11,217 nucleotides of DNA from a bacterium (GTDB lineage: Archaea; Thermoplasmatota; Thermoplasmata; Lutacidiplasmatales; UBA184), in contig JAKBKR010000033.1 in the NCBI GenBank assembly GCA_021832495.1, forward strand, positions 1 to 11,217, written 5' to 3'. Every line of letters starts with the position of its first letter. Position 1 is the first letter of the stretch. A program made the translations under genes and the position numbers. Positions 1 through 7,445 of the stretch are shown here, piece by piece. The notes under the pieces were generated by a model. It did no database searches, was not told the origin of the DNA, and saw nothing but the letters and a program-made list of their open reading frames with translations.

Positions 1-1
1 G

Positions 2-1939
2 GTCAAGCTCCTCATCGAAGAGCTCATGGACCGCGTGCTGGACCGGGTACGGCCCGTCCTTCAGGACAACATAAAGTCCCTGCAGTCCGAGCTCAAGATC
101 GCTAGCGACCAAGGCATCGATATCCGCGCCGCGGAAGGCCTCGTGCATGAGGCCGATGAGAAGCTCAAGTCCCCTGCCGCTCCGGTCGGTGTGGCAAAGA
201 TCCTTGCCCAGGTTCATCGGGACTTTTCCCAGAACCGAGCCCTCCAAGAGGCCGCCCAACGTGCACTCGCTTCGGCCAAGGAAATCGTTTCCCAGGCCGA
301 GATGATGAACCTCAACGTCATCGCCTACCAAGCCCGGTTGGACGAGGTCGCCGCCAAGATCGCCGGGACCCAGTTCGCCGTCGCCCTCGACATTTCCCAA
401 GATGTCCGAAATTCCGCCCTCGCCTTGGTCAAGGAGCATCTTAACACCCTGCTCAACAATCTCCAGAACGTCATCACGCGCGCCAAGATGGAGGGTACAT
501 TGACGATGACCGCCGAGAACTATTTGGCCCAGGCTCGGAACAAAGTGGCCACGAACAACACCCAGGACATCCTCCAGCTCGTGGGAAAGGCCGAGAGCGA
601 ACTGGAGCGGATCGAGCTCCAGCATTCCATCGCCGAGAATTCGCTCGGGATCCTTGAAGGGAAGGTGAACGAGGCGATCAAGGCCGGTCTGATCGCGCCC
701 AACCTTGCGGAGGAGATCGCCGAAGTGCGGAAGATCTTTGAGGAGGGGCATTATGCTGAGGTCCTGGAGCAGGTGCTCCGCGTCAGCGAGCATCTCCAGT
801 CGGCGGCGAAGTTCCAGGGCCGGGCCGAATCGTCCATCCGCCGGGTCGAAGAGCTGGCCGAGACCGCTGCCGGACTCGGGGTCGATGTGGACCGGTCGTT
901 GATCTCGAAGGCCCGGGCGGACATCACCCGGGGTGAGTACGGGGAGGCAGAGACCTTGGCGAAACAAGCCTGGGAACCGATGCGCCAGACCGTGAGCGAA
1001 GCCTTCACCCGTATGCTCACGGAGGCCTCTGGCTTCCTGGACCTTCTTCCTTCTGGGGAGGAAGCCCATGCTCGGCTGGCAGCCGCTCTCGAGCAGGCCC
1101 ACCAGGCCAAGACCCGGGAAGATTATCCGGCGATGGCGTCGGCGATCGATCAGGCCTACCGGGAGGTCAACCGGGCCACGGTCGCATTCCTCCACGAACA
1201 GCAGGAGCGCCTTCAGAAGATCCCCGCCTCGTACGAACATTCCAAGCTGGAAGAGCTCCAAGTGCTTGCCGACGTCGTGATGGACAACCTACGCGAGAAC
1301 CATCTCCTGGCCGTTGCCGAGACCTGGAAGAGCCTAGAGACCGAGATCAATCAGTTCTATACTCGGTATATCGACGCAGAGTCCGACCGGTTGGCCGAGC
1401 TGGGGATGCTTTGCGAACGGCTCGGTCTCGATTTCACTCCCATCATCGAGAAGATTTCCGAGGCGAAGAACGCCTTGCAGGAGTCGAACCTGAACGGTGC
1501 CCTGGGAAAGACGCATGAGGCCTCCGTCCTCCTCGACTCGATGATCCGCGCCGCCGTACCCGAGAAGCTCAAGGAGTTCCACAAGAAGTTGCAGCGGGCT
1601 CGGGACCAGCTGAACGTCTCGGTGGCGGGCCTCGAGGAGAAGACGAGCGAGGCCGAGTCCCTCCTCTCCGAGAACAACTTCGTGGCGGCCGCCCAGGCGA
1701 TCATGGGGATCGAACTGGCGCTCAACCAGCGCAAGGCGTGGCAGACGGAGCTCATCAACCTCCAAAGCCTCCTCGTCTCCCGGATCGAGCAGGCCGAGGC
1801 CGAGCGAGTCGACACGACCCAGATCACGGTCCTCATGGACGAGGCCGTGGGTCTCAAGAACCGGGGCGACTACCCTTCCGCCCTCGAGCGGCTCCGCACG
1901 GGGCTCGAGGAACTCAAGCGCGTCCTTCCCCCGGTGTGA
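2..1939 (+). CDS. Tandem helical-repeat protein (about ten 62-residue units), N-terminus outside window
   Basis: The frame is open from base 2 and reads VKLLIEEL straight into the Met at base 26 as one continuous amphipathic helix, so that ATG is probably internal and the true start lies left of the window. The visible 645 codons have no signal peptide, membrane segment or enzyme motif, and are rich in Glu, Ala, Leu and Arg. Counting from the Met at base 26, a turn motif of the type G-D/N-Y/F-x-x-A recurs at residues 54, 117, 179, 243, 305, 367, 426, 489, 552 and 616, that is every 59 to 64 residues. Clear copies are RGEYGEA (302-308), RGDYPSA (613-619), EGHYAEV (240-246) and SENNFVAAA (548-556). 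Each unit is about 40 residues of long helix, a short turn (often GVDV, GLDF or GIDI) and a 16-residue helix. The role is unknown. A rod or solenoid scaffold is an inference. It could simply be annotated as coiled coil. It converges on scpB with a 26-bp overlap, and no function is implied by that alone. Confidence 0.85.
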   Translation, partial: VKLLIEELMDRVLDRVRPVLQDNIKSLQSELKIASDQGIDIRAAEGLVHEADEKLKSPAAPVGVAKILAQVHRDFSQNRALQEAAQRALASAKEIVSQAEMMNLNVIAYQARLDEVAAKIAGTQFAVALDISQDVRNSALALVKEHLNTLLNNLQNVITRAKMEGTLTMTAENYLAQARNKVATNNTQDILQLVGKAESELERIELQHSIAENSLGILEGKVNEAIKAGLIAPNLAEEIAEVRKIFEEGHYAEVLEQVLRVSEHLQSAAKFQGRAESSIRRVEELAETAAGLGVDVDRSLISKARADITRGEYGEAETLAKQAWEPMRQTVSEAFTRMLTEASGFLDLLPSGEEAHARLAAALEQAHQAKTREDYPAMASAIDQAYREVNRATVAFLHEQQERLQKIPASYEHSKLEELQVLADVVMDNLRENHLLAVAETWKSLETEINQFYTRYIDAESDRLAELGMLCERLGLDFTPIIEKISEAKNALQESNLNGALGKTHEASVLLDSMIRAAVPEKLKEFHKKLQRARDQLNVSVAGLEEKTSEAESLLSENNFVAAAQAIMGIELALNQRKAWQTELINLQSLLVSRIEQAEAERVDTTQITVLMDEAVGLKNRGDYPSALERLRTGLEELKRVLPPV

Positions 1940-2525
1940 CATCCCCGGGGCCGGCATCCTTCTCTTCCGGGGTCTCTACCTCGCTGGTCTGCGGAGCGTC
2001 GGGGATTCCTAGGTTCCGGCCGAGCAGCTTCTTGAGCTTCGCCCGGTCCGTCGTGTCGAAGCCGAAGTACTCGGCGAACCGGGTGCTCGTGGTCAGCTCG
2101 AGAGTGTTGGATTTCTCGCTCGCCCGAACGAAGCCGAGATCGCGTAGCCTGGGGACATCGTCGTAGGCGGAGTCCCCCAGCATCCGCACCAGGCGACTTT
2201 GGAGGATCGGTTGATGATAAGCGATGAGGGCCAGGGTCTTGAGCAACTTCTTGGGAAGTTCCGGCGCCGCCACGGTGCGGGCGGTCGGTAGGTAGGCTTT
2301 GCGGACCTGGATGATCCATCCGTCCCCCGCCCGGGCCACCTCGAGCGAGGTGAGGCGCGACGCGTAGGCATGATGGAGCTTCTTCAAGGCGACCTGGACG
2401 GCTTTCCAGTCCTCCGTGCCGAGGGCACGCGAAAGCTCATGGACGGTCAGGGGCTTCCCCACCGCAAAGAGGAGCGCCTCCACCTTGAGCGGCAACTCAT
2501 CCCGGATGGGCGCTTCGTCCGCCAT
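1914..2525 (-). CDS. scpB: Segregation and condensation protein ScpB
   Basis: A 203-residue protein with the two winged-helix domains typical of ScpB, the kite subunit that dimerises and binds the ScpA linker in the SMC-ScpAB chromosome-organising complex. Winged helix 1 spans about residues 14-80, starting with the family signature VEALLFAVGKPLT (15-27). Winged helix 2 spans about 91-156 and holds LALIAYHQPI (98-107), the divergent DVPRLRDLGFV (123-133) and the ending TTSTRFAEYFGF (145-156), all close to the family pattern. The last 35 residues form a Pro/Glu-rich tail that is likely disordered. The start is 4 bp after the scpA stop, with only a weak AAGG upstream, which suggests coupled translation. 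The length is normal for the family. The stop lies inside the convergent repeat-protein gene. I am confident of the family. Confidence 0.95.
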   Translation of the reverse strand: MADEAPIRDELPLKVEALLFAVGKPLTVHELSRALGTEDWKAVQVALKKLHHAYASRLTSLEVARAGDGWIIQVRKAYLPTARTVAAPELPKKLLKTLALIAYHQPILQSRLVRMLGDSAYDDVPRLRDLGFVRASEKSNTLELTTSTRFAEYFGFDTTDRAKLKKLLGRNLGIPDAPQTSEVETPEEKDAGPGDVTPGEGRA

Positions 2526-2529
2526 GCCT

Positions 2530-3525
2530 TCAGTTGGCCATGCCCGATCGAGGCACCGCTGCGTCCGCTCCGATCAGGATCCGGGCCGGGTCCATTTGCT
2601 CCAGGGCTCGGATGACCTCCACCGGCCCCCCCCCGATCGACTTCTGCTGGAGGGTCACAGCGCCCCCGCGCACGAGGAAAAGGAGCGAGAGGAAGAGCGA
2701 GACCACCTTCTCCCGAGAGGTCACACCCTGCAGGACCTCCGCGAACGAGAAGGCCTCTCCCACGGGGTGACGCTCGACGACCGACCAGACGGTGTTCAGG
2801 TCACAAATGGGTACTTCCTCCCCATGGACGAGAACGGAGTGCGATAGTGCACCCTGCTCGGCCCGGAGCTTCTCCCGGGCCGCCTCTTGCTCCAGGGCCC
2901 GGCGGGCCTCGATTTCGGCGTCCCGGAAGGCGTGCTCGAGCTCCATCAGGCTCACGGGTCGCGTCTCGAGGTGGCGCACCATGGATTCGAACGGCGGGGA
3001 CTCCGAAGTCAAAATGGTTGACGTGACATCAATATCTTCGGCCGTAGTCAGGTCGGAAAGATATCCTTCATCGATCCCCCCTCCATCCAGGGGACTCTCC
3101 GGGGAGGGTTCGGGCTCCCGATGGGACTCAAGCACCACCTTCGACTGGAGGAAGAGGATGTTCCAAGCCATGTAGAGGAGCCGGCCCGCGACCGGGAAAT
3201 CCATCCCGATCGCCTGGATCCGTTCGAGGTAGAGCTCGGTGAACCGTACGAGGTCGATCGCCCAGGGATTGAACTCTTCGGATAGGACCAGTTCAAAGAG
3301 AAGGGCCGTGGCCTTCTCGTACGGGTCCTCGATGACCACGTGGACCCCTTCCCGGAGCCCCTTCACCATTTCGAGATACCGGTCGAGGCGCTGGGTAGTG
3401 GCGAGGTCCTCTCCGATGAGCGCCTTGTTCCAGGAAAGGTACTCGAGCACATGCTGGGCGGCTTCGCGGGGAACCGGGATGGTGGCCAGTGCGATCTCCT
3501 TCGCCTCCTGCTCCGAAACGGTCAT
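2530..3525 (-). CDS. scpA: Segregation and condensation protein ScpA (kleisin), long form
   Basis: A 331-residue kleisin that should bridge the two SMC heads and bind ScpB. The N-terminal SMC-neck-binding region is at about residues 67-135: PYEKATALLFELV, then FTELYLERIQ (95-104), then GRLLYMAWNILFLQSKVVL (114-132), matching the family's 'eFL.mAA.Ll..KS..LL' helix. An acidic and Ser/Pro-rich linker follows (136-180), then RPVSLMELEHAF (189-200). The C-terminal winged helix is at about 240-310, with VVSLFLSLLFLVRGGAVTLQQ (274-294). Bacterial ScpA is nearer 250 residues. The excess here is a 66-residue N-terminal extension and a 20 to 30 residue tail. The start at 3525 is chosen because its ATG overlaps the smc stop as ATGA, so translation is probably coupled. 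A run of nine C bases encodes the Gly triplet at 298-300. Overall similarity is modest, as is usual for archaeal kleisins, but position and domain order make the call firm. Confidence 0.92.
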   Translation of the reverse strand: MTVSEQEAKEIALATIPVPREAAQHVLEYLSWNKALIGEDLATTQRLDRYLEMVKGLREGVHVVIEDPYEKATALLFELVLSEEFNPWAIDLVRFTELYLERIQAIGMDFPVAGRLLYMAWNILFLQSKVVLESHREPEPSPESPLDGGGIDEGYLSDLTTAEDIDVTSTILTSESPPFESMVRHLETRPVSLMELEHAFRDAEIEARRALEQEAAREKLRAEQGALSHSVLVHGEEVPICDLNTVWSVVERHPVGEAFSFAEVLQGVTSREKVVSLFLSLLFLVRGGAVTLQQKSIGGGPVEVIRALEQMDPARILIGADAAVPRSGMAN

Positions 3526-6500
3526 GCGAGCTCCGGCGCCCGGGGCGCCATCGCCTCGTGGGCGGCCACCTTCGACAGTTCCCGCTCGTCGACGTCCACG
3601 ATGTCATCCAACCGCAATCCGACTACGTGGGAGATGCCATCGCCCCGCTGGGTGACCCCGAAGAGGTGTTCGGCCCACTTGAGGGTGACCTTCCGTAGGG
3701 AGATCACGATGAATTGGGCCTTGGTGGAGTTCCTCCTCAGCATCCGGCCGATGTTCTCGGCATTGATGCCATCCAGGCTCATGTCGACCTCGTCCAGCAC
3801 ATAGAGCGGGGAAGGATCATAACGCTGGAGGGCAAAGATGAAGGCCAGCGAGGCGAGGGACTTTTCCCCACCCGAGAGTTGTTCGAGCCGGGCGGCCTTC
3901 TTCCCTACGGGTCGGGCCCGGATGAGCAGGCCGCCCTTGAGCGGGTCCTCCGGGACCTCCATCTCAAGCTCCCCTTCTCCCCCACCGGAAAGCTCTGAAT
4001 AGATTGTCCGGTAGCCTTCGCCAACCCCAGTGATCACATCCTTTAATCGCGCGCGCTTCTTGTCCTCAAGCTGGGCCACGAGGGAGAGCAGACCCTGCCG
4101 CTCATCCTTGAGGCGATGGACCTGCTCTTCGAACTCGTCCATGCGCTTCTTCTCTGCATCGTATTGCTCCAAGGCCAAGGTGTTGACGGCCCCGAGTGCC
4201 GTGATCTCACCGGAAAGCGAATCGATCCGCCGCCGGATCTCCTCGAAGGTTTTCCCTTTGAGGTCCTCCCCGGGCTCAGGGACATCCTGCGCAGCGGCCA
4301 AGGCATCCTCGACTGCCTTCCGGGCGGTCTCAAGGCGTATCCGGAAGTCCGCAAGGAGTCCTTCTTGGGTCTGCAGCTTCGTTGCGACCTTTCCCTCCTC
4401 GGTCGACACCTGGGTGAACTGTTGGGTGAAGCCATCCTTCTTGGTGTTCAGCGCGCGAGAGGCCGTGCTTTGCGCCTCGATGACCTTCTCGATCGCCTGG
4501 AGCTTCTCCTGTGCCGCGTGGAAGGCGGATTCGGTCTCTTTGGCCTCTTTGGTCCTCGCGGCGAGTTCGGCAACAAGGGTTTCGTACTCCTTCTGACGCG
4601 CGTTCAACACCTCTTCGCCCGAGGTGAGCGCGGTCCGGGCCCCCTCGAGCTCCCGGTGCAACCGAAGACGCTCATTGCCCAGTTCTTCGCCTTCTTCCTG
4701 GAGCTTCTTGACCCGCGAAGATAGGGCGTTCGGGAGGTTCTCCAGGTATTCTTTCTCGAGCTGTTCGTGGGAAGCCTTGAGCTGACTAAGTGCCTCGTTG
4801 ATCTCTTTGGCCCGTTCTTCGGCCTCAACGGATTGCCGGGAGATCGTCTCGAGCCGGGTCGCCAGCTGCTTCAACCGCTGGTCGGCCGCTTTGTGGGCCT
4901 CTCGGGCCTTTTCGAGCTCCTTGTTGAGCTCCTCCAGTGTCGATGCGCTGCCGGAAGCCCGGACCGAGTGCCGGGCCAACTCCTCGGAGACCACGCGGAG
5001 CCGTTCGGTCACCGTCTTCAGCTCGGCCTTCACCTGGGCTTCCTCTTCCGTCTTCTGTCCCAGGTTCTCCGAGATCGCGCGGAGCGTGGCCGGGTTGTCT
5101 TTGGGGGCCTTTCCTGATCCGGAGAGCGAACCCCCCGTCATGGCACCCGAAGCTTCGATGAGTTCGCCCCGAAGAGTGGCCAGGCGAACGCCCCCCATCA
5201 CCTTCCGGGCATTCTCCAACGAGTCCATGATCAGTGTTTCACCGAACACGAATGACATCACCGCATCCAGGCTCGCATCGAAGTGCACGAGATCGAGGGC
5301 AAAGCCCCGGCATCCCGGAGACTTTTGGACCACCAGCGACTTGCCCTTGGGACGCGCCGGGAGCATCTTGTTGAGCGGGAGGAGCGTGACCCGCCCCTTC
5401 CTCTCCTTGTTCAGGAGTTCGATGCAGGCCTGGGCCGTAGCATCGGTGTCCACCACCAACGCCTGTAGACGGTTCCCCCCCGCGACAGCCACTGCCGTGG
5501 CGAGGTCCGGCTCATAGGAGAGCAAATCCTCGACCTTTCCCTTGATACCCGAGATCTTTCCCAGGTTTCCCTGGGTCAGGAGGAAGTCAGTGGCCAAGGC
5601 CAAGGAACCCCCTTGGTTTCCCCGTTCCTTCAGCCGGGCATCCAGGGCCGAAAAGGCCCGGTTCAACTCAAGCAGTTCCGCGGCCAAGTTCTCTGCCCTT
5701 GCGGTCAGGGTCTTCTCCCGGGCGCGAAGTTGGTGGAGTTCCGGTGTGAGCGTGCCGAGGGATTGCTCACTCCCCTTTCGGGAACTCGATGCATCCTTGA
5801 CACGGAATTCGAGGTCCTTGACCTCCGCTTGGCGGTGGGAGAAGTCCTCCTCGGCGAGAGCCTTCTCGCGCTCAAGGGAGGCCATTTCCGCCTTGCGCGC
5901 CTCGCCGGTCTTGAGGGCCGCTTCCCAGGCCGTCTGCTTCTCGCGCTGGTCCTGTTCGTTGGACACAATGGACTTCTTGAGCTCAACGGCCTTCTGCGAT
6001 ATGCTTCGGGTCTCACTGGTGGTCGAGAGCATCTCGGCATGAGCCTTGACCTTCTTCTCTATCTCCCGGACCTCCCCGTCCAAGGATTTGGCCTTGAGCT
6101 CGAGTTCCTTGAGGGCCTTCCGTTTCGAAGAGAGCTCCTTCTCGAACGCTCCTTTCTCTTGCGTGAGCGTGGTCACGCTCTGCTGGACGTTCTCGAGGGC
6201 CATCTGGAGCCGACCCACATCAAGGGTCCTCTCGTCCTTCTCCTTCTTGATCCGGACCGCCTCTTCCCCGCCCCGCCGGGCAATCTCCGAGTCGATGGCG
6301 TTGATCTCCCCTTGGAGACGCCCCTTCTCCGCCCGGAGTTCCTCGAGGCGGGCCTTGAGCTTCTCCACCTCGGTGGAGATGTCGGACATCTTCTTTTCGT
6401 TGCTCGAGACATCGGCCTTTAGCCGCGTGAGGTTCATGTGGGCGAGCGCCGCCTCACAGCGATGCTTCTGGTCGTTCAGGTCCTTGTAGCGGAGGGCCTG

Positions 6501-7148
6501 GGTACGCTGCCCGTCCAGCTCAGAAAGATGCCTTTCGACCTCCGTGAGGAGGGTGGCGATCTGGGCCATGTTGGCTTCGAGGCTCGCTTGCTTCTCGGCG
6601 GCCCGCGCAAGGTCGTCGTCGTACTGGGAGATGCCCGCGAGCTTTTCGAGCAGTCCCCGCCGTTCCAAGGGGCTCATGACAATGATACGATTGATCTCCC
6701 CTTGCTGGACAATGTTGTATCCATCGCCCGAGAGCCGGGCCTTCGAGAGCAAGGCATCCATCTCGCCTTGGGTGCTCCGCCGTCCGTTCACATAAAAGTA
6801 GGAATAGTAACCCTCGGGGTTCCCGGGGGCCAGCTTCACGTACCGGGTGAACTCTACCTCATTGGAGTCGATGGCGAGGCTACGGTCCGAGTTGTCAAAG
6901 ACGAGGGAGACCTCGCACTCCGTGGCGGGCTTGCCCTGCTTTCCCCCATCGAAGAAGAGCCGGGTGAGACGGTCCGCCCGGAGGGCCTTGGAACTCGGCG
7001 GTCCCAAGACAAAAAGGATACCGTCAGAGATGTTGGACTTCCCCATCCCGTTCGGTCCCGCAACACCGGTGAAGCCCGGGGAGAAGGGGATCTCTGAACT
7101 CCCGGCGAACGACTTGAAGTTGCGAACCCGCAGGCACTTCAGATACAT
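3522..7148 (-). CDS. smc: Chromosome segregation ATPase SMC
   Basis: A full-length SMC ATPase (1208 residues), the motor of the chromosome-organising SMC-ScpAB complex. Walker A is GPNGMGKS (31-38). The Q-loop region is IVQQGEINRI (146-155), followed by MSPLERR (158-164) and LLEKLAGISQYD. A long coiled coil runs to about 515. The dimerising hinge is at about 520-675 (GKISGIKGKVEDLL, then LVVDTDATAQACIELLN, ending near SGAMTGGSLSGSG). The returning coiled coil reaches about 1030. The ABC signature is LSGGEKS (1091-1097), and Walker B is PLYVLDEVDMSLDG from residue 1114, with Asp1119 and Glu1120. The FIVISLRK motif after it lacks the His seen in bacterial SMC, and archaeal proteins commonly have this form. 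Walker A has Met where Ser, Cys or Ala is usual. The start is backed by GGAGGG seven bases upstream and by the normal SMC opening MYLKCLRVRNFKSF. It is the first gene of the operon with scpA and scpB. Confidence 0.97.
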   Translation of the reverse strand: MYLKCLRVRNFKSFAGSSEIPFSPGFTGVAGPNGMGKSNISDGILFVLGPPSSKALRADRLTRLFFDGGKQGKPATECEVSLVFDNSDRSLAIDSNEVEFTRYVKLAPGNPEGYYSYFYVNGRRSTQGEMDALLSKARLSGDGYNIVQQGEINRIIVMSPLERRGLLEKLAGISQYDDDLARAAEKQASLEANMAQIATLLTEVERHLSELDGQRTQALRYKDLNDQKHRCEAALAHMNLTRLKADVSSNEKKMSDISTEVEKLKARLEELRAEKGRLQGEINAIDSEIARRGGEEAVRIKKEKDERTLDVGRLQMALENVQQSVTTLTQEKGAFEKELSSKRKALKELELKAKSLDGEVREIEKKVKAHAEMLSTTSETRSISQKAVELKKSIVSNEQDQREKQTAWEAALKTGEARKAEMASLEREKALAEEDFSHRQAEVKDLEFRVKDASSSRKGSEQSLGTLTPELHQLRAREKTLTARAENLAAELLELNRAFSALDARLKERGNQGGSLALATDFLLTQGNLGKISGIKGKVEDLLSYEPDLATAVAVAGGNRLQALVVDTDATAQACIELLNKERKGRVTLLPLNKMLPARPKGKSLVVQKSPGCRGFALDLVHFDASLDAVMSFVFGETLIMDSLENARKVMGGVRLATLRGELIEASGAMTGGSLSGSGKAPKDNPATLRAISENLGQKTEEEAQVKAELKTVTERLRVVSEELARHSVRASGSASTLEELNKELEKAREAHKAADQRLKQLATRLETISRQSVEAEERAKEINEALSQLKASHEQLEKEYLENLPNALSSRVKKLQEEGEELGNERLRLHRELEGARTALTSGEEVLNARQKEYETLVAELAARTKEAKETESAFHAAQEKLQAIEKVIEAQSTASRALNTKKDGFTQQFTQVSTEEGKVATKLQTQEGLLADFRIRLETARKAVEDALAAAQDVPEPGEDLKGKTFEEIRRRIDSLSGEITALGAVNTLALEQYDAEKKRMDEFEEQVHRLKDERQGLLSLVAQLEDKKRARLKDVITGVGEGYRTIYSELSGGGEGELEMEVPEDPLKGGLLIRARPVGKKAARLEQLSGGEKSLASLAFIFALQRYDPSPLYVLDEVDMSLDGINAENIGRMLRRNSTKAQFIVISLRKVTLKWAEHLFGVTQRGDGISHVVGLRLDDIVDVDERELSKVAAHEAMAPRAPELA

Positions 7149-7155
7149 TCTAGCG

Positions 7156-7161
7156 CCCTCC
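7156..7161 (-). promoter_or_regulatory. Shine-Dalgarno site of smc
   Basis: Reading the minus strand, GGAGGG stands seven bases before the smc ATG. It is a strong match to the archaeal 16S anti-SD. It fixes the start of smc and implies a leadered rather than a leaderless transcript. Confidence 0.7.
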
Positions 7162-7169
7162 GACCGGCC

Positions 7170-7180
7170 TTGTCAGACAA
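7170..7180. repeat. Palindrome TTGTC-A-GACAA in the smc leader
   Basis: A perfect inverted repeat with 5-bp arms about one base, 22 bases from the smc start. A related small palindrome, GACA-TT-TGTC, lies at 7209-7218, and a further TGTC occurs at 7227-7230. All lie between the predicted smc TATA box and its ATG, where a repressor could act. Short arms like these can also arise by chance. Confidence 0.35.
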
Positions 7181-7245
7181 TCCGATGCCCTGCAAATGGT
7201 AAGCGTCCGACATTTGTCTGCTGCCCTGTCTAAGTATGGCATCCC

Positions 7246-7253
7246 TATTTAAT
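7246..7253 (-). promoter_or_regulatory. Candidate TATA box for the smc-scpA-scpB operon
   Basis: On the minus strand the sequence reads CCAAACGATTAAATAGGG, an AT-rich block in otherwise GC-rich DNA. ATTAAATA fits an archaeal TATA box, and the purine-rich AAACG before it could serve as a BRE. Transcription would then begin near 7222-7226, leaving a leader of about 75 bases before smc. This rests on motif and position only. The element is nearly symmetric and could also act rightward. Confidence 0.5.
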
Positions 7254-7291
7254 CGTTTGGCTCGACTGGAAAGCCCTCCCGGCGGCAAAGC

Positions 7292-7307
7292 AAGATTTAT
7301 GAATCTT
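7292..7307. repeat. AT-rich 16-bp palindrome midway between the divergent genes
   Basis: AAGATTTATGAATCTT has 6-bp arms around TATG. It is the most AT-rich stretch in the 297-bp gap between smc and the amidotransferase gene, and is followed directly by TAAGG. It may be a regulator site, or part of a rightward promoter (TTTATGAA), though that would leave a leader of more than 100 bases. Confidence 0.35.
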
Positions 7308-7383
7308 TAAGGTCACTGGGCTCCGGGCCTATGGGCGTTGGGCAACAATCCGTCGGTCTGAGACGCACCCAGCGTCATCCCAC

Positions 7384-7389
7384 TTTATC
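7384..7389 (+). promoter_or_regulatory. Possible TATA element for the amidotransferase gene
   Basis: CTTTATCAA is the nearest AT-rich element upstream of the amidotransferase. With usual archaeal spacing, transcription would begin near 7410-7414, giving a leader of roughly 32 to 36 bases to the chosen start at 7446. It is a poor consensus match, so the call is weak. Confidence 0.25.
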
Positions 7390-7445
7390 AACGGTACTGG
7401 TCGCTCCACTCAATGGGACGGACCCGAGTTCGACGGGTTGATACC

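Noticed and set aside
26..28. ATG at 26 as the true start of the repeat protein
   Set aside because: The frame stays open to base 2 and the preceding residues continue the same amphipathic helix. No Shine-Dalgarno precedes the ATG.
1334..1957. Minus-strand open frame of 207 codons inside the helical-repeat gene
   Set aside because: Its product is Leu/Glu/Arg/Gly-rich with no recognisable domain, and it lies opposite a strongly patterned coding sequence. It is a shadow frame of GC-rich DNA.
5613..6422. Plus-strand open frame of 269 codons inside smc
   Set aside because: The product is a Leu/Gly/Arg-rich mirror of the SMC coiled coil, which has few stops on the opposite strand. smc itself is certain here.
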